Positions 31,201 through 44,300 of a DNA stretch of 64,000 bases are shown here, piece after piece (position 1 is the stretch's first letter; each line of letters starts with the position of its first letter). Where the stretch lies: positions 93,917,136 through 93,981,135 of the forward strand of contig NW_025335268.1 of the NCBI RefSeq assembly GCF_004798865.1, given 5' to 3'. The DNA comes from Varanus komodoensis (lineage: Eukaryota > Chordata > Lepidosauria > Squamata > Varanidae). Under the pieces are notes generated by a model. It saw nothing but the letters and a program-made list of their open reading frames with translations. It did no database searches and had not been told where the DNA came from. The position numbers and the translations under genes were made by a program.

Positions 31201-31943
31201 TAAGTTGGCTGAATTAGCCTTAATATGGGGGTTACCAAACTTTGGCCTTTCAAAATACACAGAACCTGGGGAGGGGGCATGATTCAGTGTTGCAGTATTT
31301 AAGAGCAGAGACTTAAGTCTGGCAACTTGATTTAATCTAAAAATCTACAAAGGAAACCTGATATTGGATCCCAGATGCCTGGCACAGAATCTCTGAGGTG
31401 TGTAGGATAAGCAGAGCCCGAGTCATAATGTATATGAACAAGTAAATGAGATTTTTTTGTACAGACAGACTTGCAGCTGGCATTCATAACTACAACACAC
31501 ATTTTTGTGTTTTGGGCAGCACTCTGCTTTGCAGTGACACCAGCTCACTGACATCCAGCAGCAGCTACCTGGCAGTTCAGACCCTTGAGACCCTGAATCT
31601 GAGATGTTGGATTCAGTGATAATTTATCAGTTTTACTCTGATGTTCTTTGTGTGTCTTCCAATATTTTCTTATGCTTTTTGGTATTATTACCACTTTGGC
31701 TTTGTGGTCTTAGTAGATGTTTCCATAGCTTTATGAAAAATGACTTTATCACATCACCTATTTTAAAGCAGTATTTCAGGAGGACTGGATAATCTATTTA
31801 TGCCAGGGTGCAGAGCATCAGCTTCCAGCTCCCAATCTGGTTCTCCTGGGGTCACCAGAAAGGCACACCACTTTCTTCCAAGCACCTGATCATGTAGTGG
31901 TTCCCTGGCTTTTCTGCAGTTCCTCCTCTTTTTAAATTTCATT

Positions 31944-32560
31944 TGTTGTTGTTCAGCTGTTCAGTTGCACCCAACTATAAGTGATCCTATGGGCGAAATC
32001 TTGCCACATTTTCAATCCTGTGTCACCTCTTTCAGCTGAATTATGGTTTGGCCCGCATCTTCTTTGATGGAGTCTAAGTACCTCACTCTTTGGCAACCTG
32101 GTTTTCTCTTGCCGCTGAGCATTCCAAGTTTCATATCTTTTTCTAATGAGTTTGATTGTATAACGTGGCCAAAATACATGAGTCTCAGCTTTGTTATCTG
32201 GCTGACCAAGGACATATCTAGTTTAATATGCTCTAGCACCTGCTTGTTTGCCACTCCCGCTGTCCATGGAATGCGCAGGATCCTCCATCAGCACCACAGC
32301 TCAAATAAGTTAATTTTCCTCTTGTCTAAACTTTTTCATTGTCCAACTTTCACGACCGTAGGTTGCTATAGGAAAAACAGTCACTCAAGCCGATCTGCAC
32401 TTGGTTGCCAAGCTGATGTTCTTGTTTTTCTGCACACAATTCATAGATGTCATTGCTATACAATCTAGTGAAATTAGATTTCATTTTTTCTGGACTGCAC
32501 TCATTTTTGCAAGTAATCAGTGATCCCAGGAAATGGAATTCAAGCCCAGCCATGCACGCT
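31944..32560 (-). mobile_element. RTE/BovB LINE 3' fragment (minus)
   Basis: The minus-strand translation gives ITKLRLMYFGHVIQSNSLEK, then MLSGKRKPGCQRVRYLDSIK, the C-terminal zone of RTE polymerase. The plus strand begins TTGTTGTTGTTCAGCTGTTC, the BovB 3' end in reverse. It is 5'-truncated and broken by stops. Confidence 0.85.
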
Positions 32561-33224
32561 TGTCATCACATGTGTGTCCAGTCCCAAGGCCTGAGAAACG
32601 GGGAGGGTTGGGGAAAGACCTGACAACCTACCTTGGAAAATCTCTCCAAGAAAATCCTATGGAGCAGTTCTCAAATTTCATGAGTAGCAAGTGCCTAAGG
32701 TTGCCGTTTTTCTAAACTAAAAAGCAGTAGATGTTGTCGCTTTTCCTCATAAGCCATTGTGAGGGCTCCTCCAGCAGAAATCCAGAAAGCTGTCTAGCAA
32801 AACACATCCAGTTAATGCTTTGATTCCTTAGAGATCCTACTCTCCAAGGAAGCAAAGCTGAAATTGCTTAGTGGCAGCTGCTAGACTGAAAAAGTCCCAT
32901 CATTAAGCTGCTGGAACATAGAGTAAATGACTTCAAGCCTTCTCCATCGTATTCCCATCCATGTTAAGCTACGTTTTCCAGCTGGGTGTCTTTGAAACGA
33001 GCAGTTATGCTCAGTTAGGTGTCACATACTCATTTCAGGAAACGAGCCAGAGCACTAGTTGTTACAGACTTAGAGCATGGGTAAAAGTTGCACCATGGAA
33101 TGCAAGTCCAGAATTTCTGCCTAGGCCCTAGTGCTACATGACTAGACAGCTAGACAAGACAGACCATGAGCACAAAGAAAGAAAAGCCATGCTCTTGCAT
33201 TTCGGCCCATTTTGTTTATGTCCT

Positions 33225-33310
33225 TGGAGATGTTTTTATCCTGACTTTTGACTTACACATTCTCAAGGCAATTTATAAAGCAAACAAAGCAGCATAAAAT
33301 GAACAAAGCA
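33225..33310 (-). repeat. L2/SINE-type 3' tail (minus)
   Basis: On the minus strand it reads TTGCCTTGAGAATGTG, then a gap and ATAAAAACATC, the degraded LINE/SINE shared tail. Similar plus-strand tails lie near 26010-26110, 34095-34190, 43480-43590 and 49250-49330, and a minus one near 51245-51370. Confidence 0.45.
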
Positions 33311-34299
33311 CAGTAACAATATTTAAAAGCATCAGTAAATCAGTCAAATGGAAGATAAAACTAGCAGAATTTTCATAAATATCAACAAAAAACTAGGGTG
33401 GACTTGAGCTGTTGACATGTTTTGGTTGCTGACAGTTCAAGCCTGAAATCAAGTGTGATCCTGGTATGTTAATATCCATTATACAATATAATTGTGAAAA
33501 GACAAGATCTGTGTTTAGTAGAAGGTTCGAAGATGCATCTGTAACTGAATTGATGACCACAACATGGAGCGATAAAAATCTTACTGCTACCTGGATATCA
33601 ATTTCTCTGAAACTGTTGGCTGGGAAGAACATCTTTATTCCCCTGCAGGATCAGGTAATTGAATCTTAAAATTCTGGATGCATAATAAAATATCACAGGC
33701 ATATTTCTTAGGATATTATGGGCAAAGCCTGTAAATTTTTCACTGTTTGTAATACAATACTGGATTATAATACTTTACAGTAATTATATTACTGCAAAGC
33801 TGCATCCACCAATATGAAACTGAAATGTGAGTACATGATCGTTCATGCTAGAAAGCTTTCCATTAGAATATAGCAGAGGAAACAAAGTAAATCTGGACTT
33901 TGTTAAGAGACTAGCTGCCTTCAGCTCTTCTTCTTCCTCATTTTTCATCTAGAAGTGCAATTGTCATCAGGATATTTGAACAGTTCCCACTGCAGATGGT
34001 AATTATAAAAATTGTGACCTTGGGTGTTTGACTTTGCTTTTTCTTCTTCCCTCCCCATCCTCCTTTCATTTTATGTCTTTTGGATTGCAATCCTGAAGAT
34101 AAAAACTGTCTTGTTCTTTATTAATTGTAAGCTGCTCTGGAAGTTTTCCCAGCTTGAAAGTGGGATAGAAATGCTTTAAACAAATCATCACAAGATTTAA
34201 TTCTGAGTTATCTCTTTGATGCCCTAAGAATGTGCAAAATGTTCTCAGAGTTGGAACTTTGATGCTACCAGCTGTGATTGGGGGTGCCTCTTTGTCATA

Positions 34300-34440
34300 A
34301 TTACGTTGTGACATGCCATCAAGTCATTTCCAATGTATGGCAACCCTGGGATGAATGCCCCCCGAAATGTCCTGTGCTTGACAGATCTGCTCATTTTCTG
34401 TTCGAGCCATATCAGAAAAGCTGCCTTAGTGGCCAAGAGA
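34300..34440 (-). mobile_element. RTE-type LINE fragment (minus)
   Basis: GTGACATGCCATCAAGTCATTT is followed by TATGGCAACCCTGGGATGAA. This pattern is shared with the start of the RTE copy at 58270 and common in squamate genomes. Only about 140 bp remain. Confidence 0.6.
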
Positions 34441-34604
34441 TATATTCTTCAAAGATGATGCCTTTGTTTTCACCCTTAACATGTAAACAAGAACTTTAAA
34501 ATCTGGGAATAAAAGAATCCATATTTTAAAGAATGGAAACAAAAGAATACAACTGCACAGTCTGGAGCTCTGAGGATGAAATCCTCAACTAAGTACCTGT
34601 AGTA

Positions 34605-34780
34605 TCTAGAGCTAGTGTAGTGTGGTGGTGACAGTGCCAGACTGGGACCTGAACCTGGGTTCTAGTCCCCACATAACCACAAAGTGACTTTTGGCCAGTC
34701 ACAGACTCTCAGCCCAACCTACCTCTCAGGGTTGTTGTTCTGGGGATAAAATGGAGCCATGCTAGCTGCCTTGACTGGTT
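34605..34780 (+). mobile_element. tRNA-derived SINE (Sauria type)
   Basis: GAGCTAGTGTAGTGTGGTGG begins the tRNA-like head. The box B-like GGTTCTAGTCCCCACA, then GGCCAGTCACAGACTCTCAGC and AACCTACCTCTCAGGGTTGT follow, the diagnostic Sauria SINE body. Head and body are complete; the tail is degraded. Confidence 0.85.
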
Positions 34781-34979
34781 GTATTTCTCATATCCCATGG
34801 TGCTTCAGAGGAACAACATGCAAGTTAAATATATTGCATATTTGCTTTATATAATTTCCCTGCCAGCTCCCATGCTGTTCTTTATAATGCTTATGTGCCT
34901 TAACATAGCAGAAGTAGTGCACACACACTCATGGGACGTGTTTGTTTATGCTTGTGCAGAAGAATGTCATGCTTAAAAG

Positions 34980-35580
34980 GGGATCAAACTCTGACATTCC
35001 ATTTACAACTTTAATGGCAGCCATAAAGAAACTGAGATTGTGAACAATTTTGCATAACTTGGCTCAATCATCAGTTCAGGGGAAGCCTGCTGCCAAGAAA
35101 TTGAAGACTGACTTGGAAGGGCAGCAGTGAAGGAGCTAGAAAAGATCATCCAGCATTAGGATGTTTCACTGGAGACCAAGGCCAAGATCATCTATACCAA
35201 TGTGTTCCCCGTCACAGTGTGCGGGTGTGAAAGCTGGACAGTGAAGAAAGCCAAGAGGGAGAAAATTCATGTGTTCAGAACATGTGCTGAAGAAGAGCTT
35301 TGTGAACACCCTGGACCAACCGAAAGATGAACTAGCGGGTCCCAGATCAAATAAGGCCAGAAATTTTCCAAGAAGCAAAAATGGCAAAACTGAGGCTGTC
35401 ATATTTAGGACGTATCATGAGAAGGCAAGACTTCCAGAGGAAGACGATCATACTAGAGAAAGTCAAAGGCAGAAGAAGAAAAGGAAGACCAGAAGTGAAA
35501 TGGATTCACTCCATAAAAGAAGCCATAGCCTTGAGTTTAAAAAAGCTGAGTGAGGCTGCCATGGGCAGGACTTAGGTAAA
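34980..35580 (+). mobile_element. RTE-type LINE 3' fragment
   Basis: The pieces CESWTVKKAKREKIHVFRT and AKLRLSYLGRIMRRQDFQRK followed by KVKGRRRKGRPEVKWIHSIK are the C-terminal zone of an RTE polymerase, in shifting frames. It is the same family as 58270-58780, in the opposite orientation. Confidence 0.82.
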
Positions 35581-35689
35581 GCTCCAGCTTGATGTGGAAA
35601 TGTGTAGTCCTTCAAGATCTGTGCAGTACAGAGTTGATGAATCAAGGCATTACAAAGGTTAGGAATCCTTTGTTGCCCTGGGGGCACTG

Positions 35690-35840
35690 GAACCTGCAGC
35701 CCTGCCTTTCTCAACTTTGTGCCCTTCAACGTTTTTGACTGTGGCTCATATAATTTCTGGTCATTGGCCATACTGAGGGGATCTTGAATCCAAAATATCC
35801 AGAAGACAGCAGCTTGAGGAAGGCTGCTGTAGCCCCAGTG
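35690..35840. repeat. Degraded MITE-like repeat
   Basis: It runs from CTTTCTCAACTTTGTGCCCT to TTGAGGAAGGCTGC, with diverged inverted ends (CAACTTTGTGCCCT against AGACAGCAGCTTGAGG being weak). It resembles the squamate foldback family seen elsewhere in the window. Low confidence. Confidence 0.35.
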
Positions 35841-36777
35841 GCTCACCATACAGATGAGCAAAATCCTTGAGTTTTAGACCAGGCAGCTACTGAAATTGCC
35901 ATTTTTTCAGGAATACAGAGATTTTACAGTAGTAAACTATCAAGGGGCATTCATTTATTCATATCTGGGAAGACAGGAAGGTATGCATTTTCCAGATCTC
36001 TTAAGAACTAATTCCAAATTTCTAATAGTTGGTTCATCTATGTGATGTGTGTCCTGCCTGCTTATTGCTAAGCTGGCATTTCTTAATTGGAACATTTTGT
36101 TCAACATAGACTTCAGATATCAAAACAAACACTTTTGCTGTGAAGCTAATTATGCTAGGAGCACCTCCTTGTCTTCAATTCCCTGCATAGTGGAATTGCC
36201 ACTCTCTGGAAACAGGAAATGCTTCCTTTGGGATCCCTTCTGATTACATGCAAGTGATGGAGCCCACAAAGGGGGAGAGAGAGCTGTGGCAGTCAATTCC
36301 TTACTTTTCTCTGTTTATTTCCGGGTTTAAATCTCTACCCAGACACTAATTATATTCGGAAACACCATCCCACGTCATCCATTTCCTCTTTTTATTTTTC
36401 TAATACAGATTGTTTGGAAATTTATCACAGTCTACCTGCTTTCCTGTATAAATCTTTGCTAGCAGAATTTAGGGAAATGGGTGGTGATCCGTTTGTCAAA
36501 ATTTGAACTTAACATTTCAGATTCTGGCCTTGGAAGAGCACTTCATACAAGTTCAAGGTATAATGGAAGCAGCAAGCTGGTAACAACATAATGTAACCCT
36601 GGTGACAATAACTCCAGTCTTAGGGTTTCCATTTCCATATATTTTAATGACATATGGGTAATCTTTTTCTTCCTTTCACTGTAAAAGGATAAACCTTTCT
36701 ATCTGTGAAAATTTCATGGAGGAAAGAGCCATGTTAAAAGCAGGAGATGTTACATTATTGCGGTTAAATGTTTTTTA

Positions 36778-36990
36778 GTCGCAAAGTTGCATCCTACCCT
36801 TCACTCCATGGACAACATTCCTCCAAGCTCCCCTGTCCTCCCCCATCCCCCGGAGTCCACTCAACCCCACACCCACCTCTCCAGTGACATCATCCAGCCA
36901 CCTCAACCTCTCCTGTCCCCTTCTCCTTTTGCCTTCAATCATTCCCAGCTTCAAGGTCTTTCCCAATGAATCCTTCCTTCTCATACTGTT
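36778..36990 (-). mobile_element. RTE/BovB LINE 3' fragment (minus)
   Basis: The minus frame reads MRRKDSLGKTLKLGMIEGKR, then RRGQERLRWLDDVTGEVG and GAWRNVVHGVKG. This is the very C-terminus of BovB polymerase (compare SLEKTLMLGKIEGKRRRGRQ and AWRAAVHGV). The frame is open across 69 codons. Confidence 0.88.
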
Positions 36991-36999
36991 AAATAACTT

Positions 37000-37745
37000 T
37001 AGGCTAATCTGGAACTCTAGACTAGTCTAGTCTAGTCTAGTCTAGGCCAGACTGCTGCAATGTTCTGTATGTGGAGCTGCACTTGAAATAGTTGGAAAAC
37101 TGTGATTGAGGCAGACTGCAGTTGCTAGAATTCTTGTGGGAACTATGTTTTTGGACCATATAATATCAATTCTGTATTGGTTACATTGGCTGCCTATTAG
37201 TTTCTGGTCCCAGTTTAAGGTGCAGCTCTTGACCTTTGAAGCCTGAAACCATTTGGGCCCAGGTTTTAAGGATCACCTATATCCCTCTGTCCATTAAGGA
37301 CAGGTATGCAGACACATCAGTAAAGACAAGATTCAAGTGGAGGAGAGGACATTTTCAGGAGTGACCCCACATCTTTGGAACTCCCTTGCCAGGGAGGTGT
37401 GCCTGGCCTCGCCACTCCTTGCACTGAGAAGAACTTTGGAACTCTCTTCTCCATCTGATCCCATTGCTGCTTGTCTCCCAAGGAGCTTTGAAAGCGTTTC
37501 TGTTCAAGTGCACATTTAACCAATTTGCTGTTCTAGACTTTTAATTTTAAACTACGTTTAGTATTTTATTCTGGTTCTCTGTTAATTACTTTTCTGTGCT
37601 AAGGATGTTTTCTGACTGCTGCTCATCTTAACTTTGAAATTGCATTTTATAGCATTGTTTTGCTTTGATGCTTGTAAGATTTAGAAATCTGTAAACTTCC
37701 TTGTGAGGCAATGTGTCTTGAAAGACAGGATAAAAAAGCATAAAA
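37000..37745 (+). mobile_element. L2 LINE 3' end
   Basis: The order is that of L2: CTGCAATGTTCTGTATGTGG (the YCNVLYV zone), GGTTACATTGGCTGCCTATT, CACATCTTTGGAACTCCCTTG and the tail CTTGAAAGACAGGATAAAAA. A CTAGT expansion lies inside it. It is 5'-truncated and carries many stops. Confidence 0.85.
37017..37046. repeat. (CTAGT)n pentanucleotide tract
   Basis: CTAGACTAGT is followed by four further TCTAG units. It sits at the L2 codons for the LDYCN motif, whose usual CTAGACTACTG could have seeded it. Confidence 0.9.
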
Positions 37746-38864
37746 TAAATCAGTTGCAGGGATGCAAATCAGAGGCTACTAATGGATTCCAGATTGGTCA
37801 AGTTATATAACTTGGGTTCAGGTTTCACCCATATGAACAGCACTGCTCCATCTGAGACATTCTATCTACATGTAATGGCACCTCACCACATAACATGCAG
37901 TTATTTGCACTGGATTTCCTTTGGAACGAGGTTTCTGGAGGCTTCCTGGAACTTTGTAATATTTGTATTCATTTACAAGTACACAGGCTGAGCAGAAGTG
38001 GAGGTGTGGCATTAAACTCTCCAGCAGATGTTGCAAAGTTCACTGCACCCCTATCGGGTTGCTCCCCAAAGATGCTTCCAAAGCTTGGTCTCACTTTCTC
38101 CCCAACTTCTGTTTTTTCACACACATGCAACTTGAATTACATAATCTCAGATGGGAGGGGGAAGGTGTGGAAGGACAGGCAAGCTTCCTTCTTCAAAACT
38201 CTCCCCTGCCAGCCTCTGCTGTTTCCTTGCTATTAAAAGAAAGAGGGTCCAGGGGTCAGGCACCATTGAGTGTAGGCATGGTCAGGCACCTTTCAAAGAC
38301 CCACACCTCAGCAGGGGCCACTAACAGGAAGGGCCCCTGAAGGTGGTCCTCCTTTCCACCATTGTACCTATGTGCTTTCCGCCTCTTGCTCTTGCTCTGG
38401 CTGAGGTAAGGTAGTGGTAAGAAGGAAGTTGTGGCAGCCATTTATGCTCCACCAAAAGAGAGATCACTCCAAAAGAGGGTATCAATTTGTGTGATATTTG
38501 AACATGCACATTTATGTATAAGGAGAAGACTGACCAAGTGGCCTACTCGGTCTACTACTCATGTAGTAAGTGTGTATGGGTCCCTGTGCAGTTCCTCCTT
38601 GAGCCTTAAAGCAGAGTTTGACTGCTCAGTCCATCAAACAGACAACTGTCATCTCCCAGCATTCCAAAGCAGAGGACTGTCCTCTTTGAAGTTAGACACC
38701 TGTTTACCCTGCAAGCAAGTGGTAGCAATGATGAGAAAGACAATATGGAGCAACAAATACATTGACAATGGCAACATGAAAGTGTAATCAATGACTGGCT
38801 ACACACAACATAGCAAACAATCATGACCGACAACTTGTAATAACAATCCTATAATATATGGATC

Positions 38865-39660
38865 CATGATTGATTAGCAAGGACAAATCAAGCTTTGGCA
38901 AGAATTAAAAGATGGAGGAAAAGATTTAGAATGGCTTCTTTATTATCAACTGGTTTCAAGATTGAAAAAGGAACTTCAAACAGGAAATGGTACAATAAGA
39001 GAGTTGATGGATTTTGAAAAGGCAAACATCCAAAAGACCATTTATTAGGATGAGTCTATAAACAACTGCTTGAACATGACACTGAAACTCAACAAGTAAG
39101 AACTTTTATGATTATGATTTTCTTCTATCTCAGAGAAGAAATACCATCCTGTCAGTGGGAATCCCTGTAAATGAAATAAAAGTTACCACCAGCTAAACAT
39201 TAGGAGAAAATTGGTATAAGATGCATTTTTGGTGGTATATTACCCTGAAGATATACAGAAAATAAGAATGATAATGGGAAATGTTGGAAATAAAAGGAAG
39301 TAGATGGGATTTTTACCATATGCAGTGGACATGTGATAAAATTTTAAGAAACTGTAAACAGATACATGTGGAAATGCAGAGAATTCTCAAGATTAATTTT
39401 CCCATGAACACTAAGAATATGTTACTGAGTATTATACCAGAGAATCTTCCAAAGACTATGCCAGAGTTATTTAAATATATATCAGAGACAAGAGTTACAA
39501 TGGTATCAAAGTGGAAAGCAGAAGTCTGTCCAACATTGGAAAAATAAGCTAGTTAAATATGCAATAATGGCAAAATTAATGATATAAATAGAAGACCTGC
39601 CAAATAATTCAATGAAAAATGGAAAGCTTATTATGAGCAATTCAACTAATTTTTAGGAAA
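38865..39660 (+). mobile_element. L1 LINE ORF2 3' fragment
   Basis: The frames read IRCIFGGILP (after repeat noise), then YHMQWTCDKILRNCKQIHVE and MQRILKINFPMNTKNMLLSI, the C-terminal Cys-region of L1 ORF2 (compare MWWTCPKVQNFW and IQKILKIKF). It is broken by stops and frameshifts. Confidence 0.82.
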
Positions 39661-40660
39661 ACAGAATTTGTAAGAATATCATTAGACATGCATATCATGC
39701 TAAAGGTATGATAGTATTTACAACTGTTTTGATAAATCAGATTAATCTGTTGTTGGACCTTAAGTGAGAATGACAAGTCATGGCGGGTTGTCATATTAAG
39801 TGAACCCACACCATTTCCATGCAGTGTGGTTTGTCCAAGAGGAACAAGTCACTCTGATGAGCTATGGGTTGCTATAGGGTTTCTTGTACCCACAGGAGAT
39901 TGTTAGGTTATTTCAACAGCCCCGTTATGAGCATTTGGAATCAGTCAGCAAACCACATGGCAAGAACAGCAGAAAACCCCTGTTGCTCTTGACAAGCTCC
40001 CCGGGGCTTCTGCTAAGGTCACCTGACTGGCAAATGCTCAAGCAGCACTTGGGATGACTGGAGCTGACTTGGTGTCCCATGACAGGATCACAAGTCTTTT
40101 GGCTCACCATGACTTTCTGGTCCATTTGACCCATTTTTTTTGTTAAAAAATCACAGTCTCTGCCCTGCCCACTGGCATTTATAATCTCCATGTTGATGGT
40201 TCCTGACAGGCTTTTCAAGGTGTCCCAGCAGCGCATAGGATGGGCTGCCAGTGAGTGTCAAACAAAGTGTTTTGTTTTTGTTTTGAGTTGCACAGATAAT
40301 GTGCACCCTTTTTTCCTTTTATCATTTAGTTGCATCTGTGCAACTGAGGAGGTGCACAGCAGTGCAAGTACAAAAGCTGAATGCCTCAGTTGCTTCAGTG
40401 TCCTGGAGAATACTTGCCATCAAAAGGCAACAGGTACCAACCCTAAACATTGTATAAAAGAAGCTCCAAATGGAGTTTTTCTTTCCTTCTTTCTGTCAAA
40501 GGTGCAAGGGATCAATCCTTGCTTGAAAAAAGGAAGTGGTGAGTTTTGCATACCTTTCTTTCTTTTTGACCTGACTGCCCTCAGGACACTGCTTGTGGTC
40601 TTTTCTTCAAGATTGTAGCTACTTAGGGTAGTGCAAATGTGCTCTCCCTGACTTTTGTGG

Positions 40661-40781
40661 GGAAAAGGAGTTTTGACAGCTAGAAGTTTTAAAGGGGCAA
40701 TGGTTGTATATATCCTGTCCGAAAAGCACCCATTGCTCTGTCAAAATCCCCATTGAAAGTTAGCTGTCAAAACTCCTTTCC
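40661..40781. repeat. Foldback element with about 22-bp arms
   Basis: GGAAAAGGAGTTTTGACAGC TA at 40661-40682 pairs with TAGCTGTCAAAACTCCTTTCC at 40761-40781. The loop has a further weak inverted pair (GGGGCAATGG against CCCATTGCTC). Confidence 0.85.
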
Positions 40782-41254
40782 TTAGAAAAAGGCATAGGAT
40801 GTAATTTTCTGAGCAGGTAGAGGCTTGGATAAAAGTGCAAAAATGTGTATTAGCCAGAGAACAAAAGAGAAAAAAAATATGGATTTTGCTACAAAGTTGG
40901 TATCAACCTCACCATCCCCTTTTTGCAAGTCAAGATTTCTCATGCATTTGTTTCACCTTTTGACAGCTGTCAAGGAAGAGCAAAGGGAAGAAAACCTCTT
41001 CTGGGCACTGTCCAGGTAGCTCCCAAGTCATCACTCCAACCAAGGCTTCAGATTCCTCTACTTGTGGAACAGTGCACCTCTCATTGTGGCTGCAAAAAGT
41101 ATTTTAAAAAATCATGTGCCAACCACTAACAGTCCCTCCAATGTGCTCCTTGTACTATGAAAGAGCTGCCAGTGATTATCAAAAGGGAGATAGCAAACAC
41201 TGGCTATCTAGCCTTAGATTGCAATTTTGGGTGTGGGGAAGATTAAAAGCTGAT

Positions 41255-41372
41255 GTCATGTAGTGATTAATAGTGTAGGACTGAAACTCAGGAGATCTGG
41301 GTTCTGTTTAGGGCTAGAAGCTGCCTTGAGTTCCTTTGAAGGAAAAAGGTGGGATTTGAGTATAATAAATGG
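41255..41372 (+). mobile_element. tRNA-derived SINE with internal deletion
   Basis: TCATGTAGTGATTAATAGTG and GAAACTCAGGAGATCTGGGT form the tRNA-like head. It jumps directly to GAAGCTGCCTTGAGTTCCTT and AAGGTGGGATTTGAGTATAA, the 3' tail. The Sauria body is missing. Confidence 0.75.
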
Positions 41373-44300
41373 ACCAAAAAGGGCTACAGTGGGTAAGGAA
41401 GCGCCCATGATCATGGCGGAGAAGAGGGAGCAGTCGAGTTCATTCTGCCATGAGGTTTACTGGGATACTCAGGGAGGACTGAGAGGGGAGGAGGGGGAGG
41501 AAGGAGGGGGAAGAAGGAGCCAAGCAACCCACAGGAAGCCAAATAATCTTTTGGGTTTACACAACAACCAAACTACTGTGCGAACTTGTCCTCTGAGGAA
41601 GGACACCTACTGAGGGTGTTTTGCCCAACGGCCCTCGACGACCTGGAGCCAGCTCTGAGTTAGTCCCTATAGCAGCCGATTGTTTATTTGACAATGGGAA
41701 GCGTCCAGCCAGATGACATCCCTGGGCTGGTAAAGAACATAGAACAGCTATGCCCTACTCTCTGGAAAGCAATTTTTATTCTTGTTTTTATTTAAGATGC
41801 AACATTTTAACACAAATACATTTAGTAACCTCTCAAGGCATTGCTTCAAGGGAAGCCATGTAGCAACTTCCTGAGCAAGTGGCAGCCCTCCTTGTGCAGC
41901 TTGGACTAAGCAAGAGGTAGTGCAGTGCAGACAAGGGAGGCAGGGAGGAACTAAAAACCATGAGCTGGCATTGCCACATATTGCAAGTAGGGGGTTCTCT
42001 GTAGAGAAAAAAAATCAACTGTTGTTACGTGATGATTCAGTGTGTGGGATTGTGGTAAGGGAAGAATGCTATTTTTCTTCTTGTATTATATTGCCGTTCT
42101 TGATGGGATTTGGTTCCAGGGAGCACAGGTTATGGAAAAAGATTTTGAGAAAATGCTTGATTGTCTGACCAAAAATAAAAGCTTGCATTTCTCTGTAAGG
42201 GAGATGGAATTCCTGTGGGAAAGGAAAATACTTCTAAGAAATGTAGACACAAGTAATTGAATTCAGTTTGTGGGAACCCCTGGTGAAGAATTAAGCACAC
42301 AAGCTACGGTGTGAAGATGCACACACATGCACCCCCCCCCCAGTGGCTGCACAATTAGATTTCAACCAAACTGAGAATATCTAAGAGTCTGGCCAGATGA
42401 GAATCAGCAGATCAGAAAATCAGAACAGAATCCAACCGTTACCCCTTCGGTCTTCATGTGCTCCACAACCACTTTTTGACAGATGAATGGTGAAGCGGTT
42501 CCAGTTCCACAAAGCTTGCATCTGCCTCCTGGCAACATGTCCCTGGGTGCACTATTGTGTTCCTGTTCTTGAGTATTCTTCAGACCTCAGCTCTTTCAGC
42601 AGCATCTGGGTGCAAGGGAACTAAGCCAACCAAACAAACACATGCTGCCTCGTGGAAGTTTCCCAGTGTTAGGAAAATATGTTTGCACTACAGTTCTCCA
42701 TTTTTGGTTTCTAGCTAAAATCTCATTTAAGGAATATGCACCGGTGTTCTACACCACTGAAGGAATATATCAGTCCAAAGATGTAGCTACCTGGTTATTT
42801 GGTGTTTAAATGCTCCCGAAGTTAACTACTGAAAGGTCCTAATTATCTTGCTCTCAAATATAAGCATGTAACCTGCGGGCTCAGAAACCCTGGGAGCGAG
42901 TCAGCAATTCACTTGTATTCTGTGGAGGAGAAGATGGAGCAGAGTAATGTATAATTAGCGCTTTTCTGCTCATGACACCTTCACAGACTTTCACATGATC
43001 ACAGACATGAAGCTTTCAGAAAAAGCTCAGATCTGACGCAACACGACTGCCCTAACCTATCCTGTGTCAAATAGTATTTTTTCCTTTTGTTTTGTTTTTC
43101 CTGAACTTGAGGTGTTAAAAGCTTCTTGCTTCCTGAGGCTAAAATGGATATTGACTAGCAGAGTTTGTGCTTATATTGTTCTTTATGGGAAATGTCCTGG
43201 GCTCAAAGGAGCTGTATCTATTCCTGAAATGGGTTTCTCAAGATTATTTTCCAGCAACTATTCCAGCAGGCAGTAATGGAGAGATGTAGGGTGGGGGGGG
43301 GAGCAGGGCTATTCCACCAGCCCTGCTTTTTGAGAGACCTCCTCCCGAAGGCTCCTCCTCTCCTAAGTTTCACTATCAGCAGCCATTCGAGCAGGTTTTA
43401 AAGAAGGATATGGGGAGGAGGGAAGCAGGGCTGTTCCAGCTCTACTAAAAGACCACTTTTTGTCTTCCTTTCCCCTTTCCTTGCGTGTCATGTCTTTTCA
43501 CATTGTGAGTCTATGGAGAGGGACCATCTTGCTTAACTGGTAGTTTATCAGCTGCTCTGGGAATATTTTTGGCAGGATAAAAATAAAATGAACAAATCAT
43601 TTTGAGAGGAAAAGGATGTTTTGATAATTCAGACAAAAATTGTGATATTCACTATTCTGAACTAGCACAGAGTAAAAAGTGACTACAAAAGTGAAGTTAT
43701 GAGTAATCACAGTTTGTCTGGTTTGTTTACATGGTGACAAACTGAGGAAAGCTAAAAATCAAAGCAAAGGCTTCTGATCTTGTGCTCAAGGTGAAGTGGA
43801 GATGGGAGCTCATGCGCATGTAGCTCACCTGTTGAATGTTAAATTACTGTGGGGTTGTGTCCAAATGCAGTTTATGTAAGCACCCATGTACAAATTCAAC
43901 CTATAACCTAGAATTCCTGGCTCTCAAGGGGACTTTTCTTGGTCATAAGCCCTACTGAGTTAAGTGTGCATAGCAGTGTAGCCTTAATCTTATTTCTAAG
44001 GTGGAATGTGTGGGTGAAATATGTTGTTATACCTTAGGCAGTGCAATGAAATGCTACAGGTTTATAGTGAACAGGTAAGTATTAAAGTTTCTAGTATCTA
44101 GGCTAGCAAATGAGTGAGTCTTGTTTATCTTAGTTTCTTGGACTGTGGAGTATCCCATCCCAGTTGGGGGTTCTCAGGTTCACCAGGCAGCCATTTCAGC
44201 CAGTTTGTTCACACCATTTCTGCATTCACTGAGCAAGAGTCTTAGATTGCCTGGGAGATCAGACATACCCATATTGTTTCTGGAATACATACTCAAGTGG

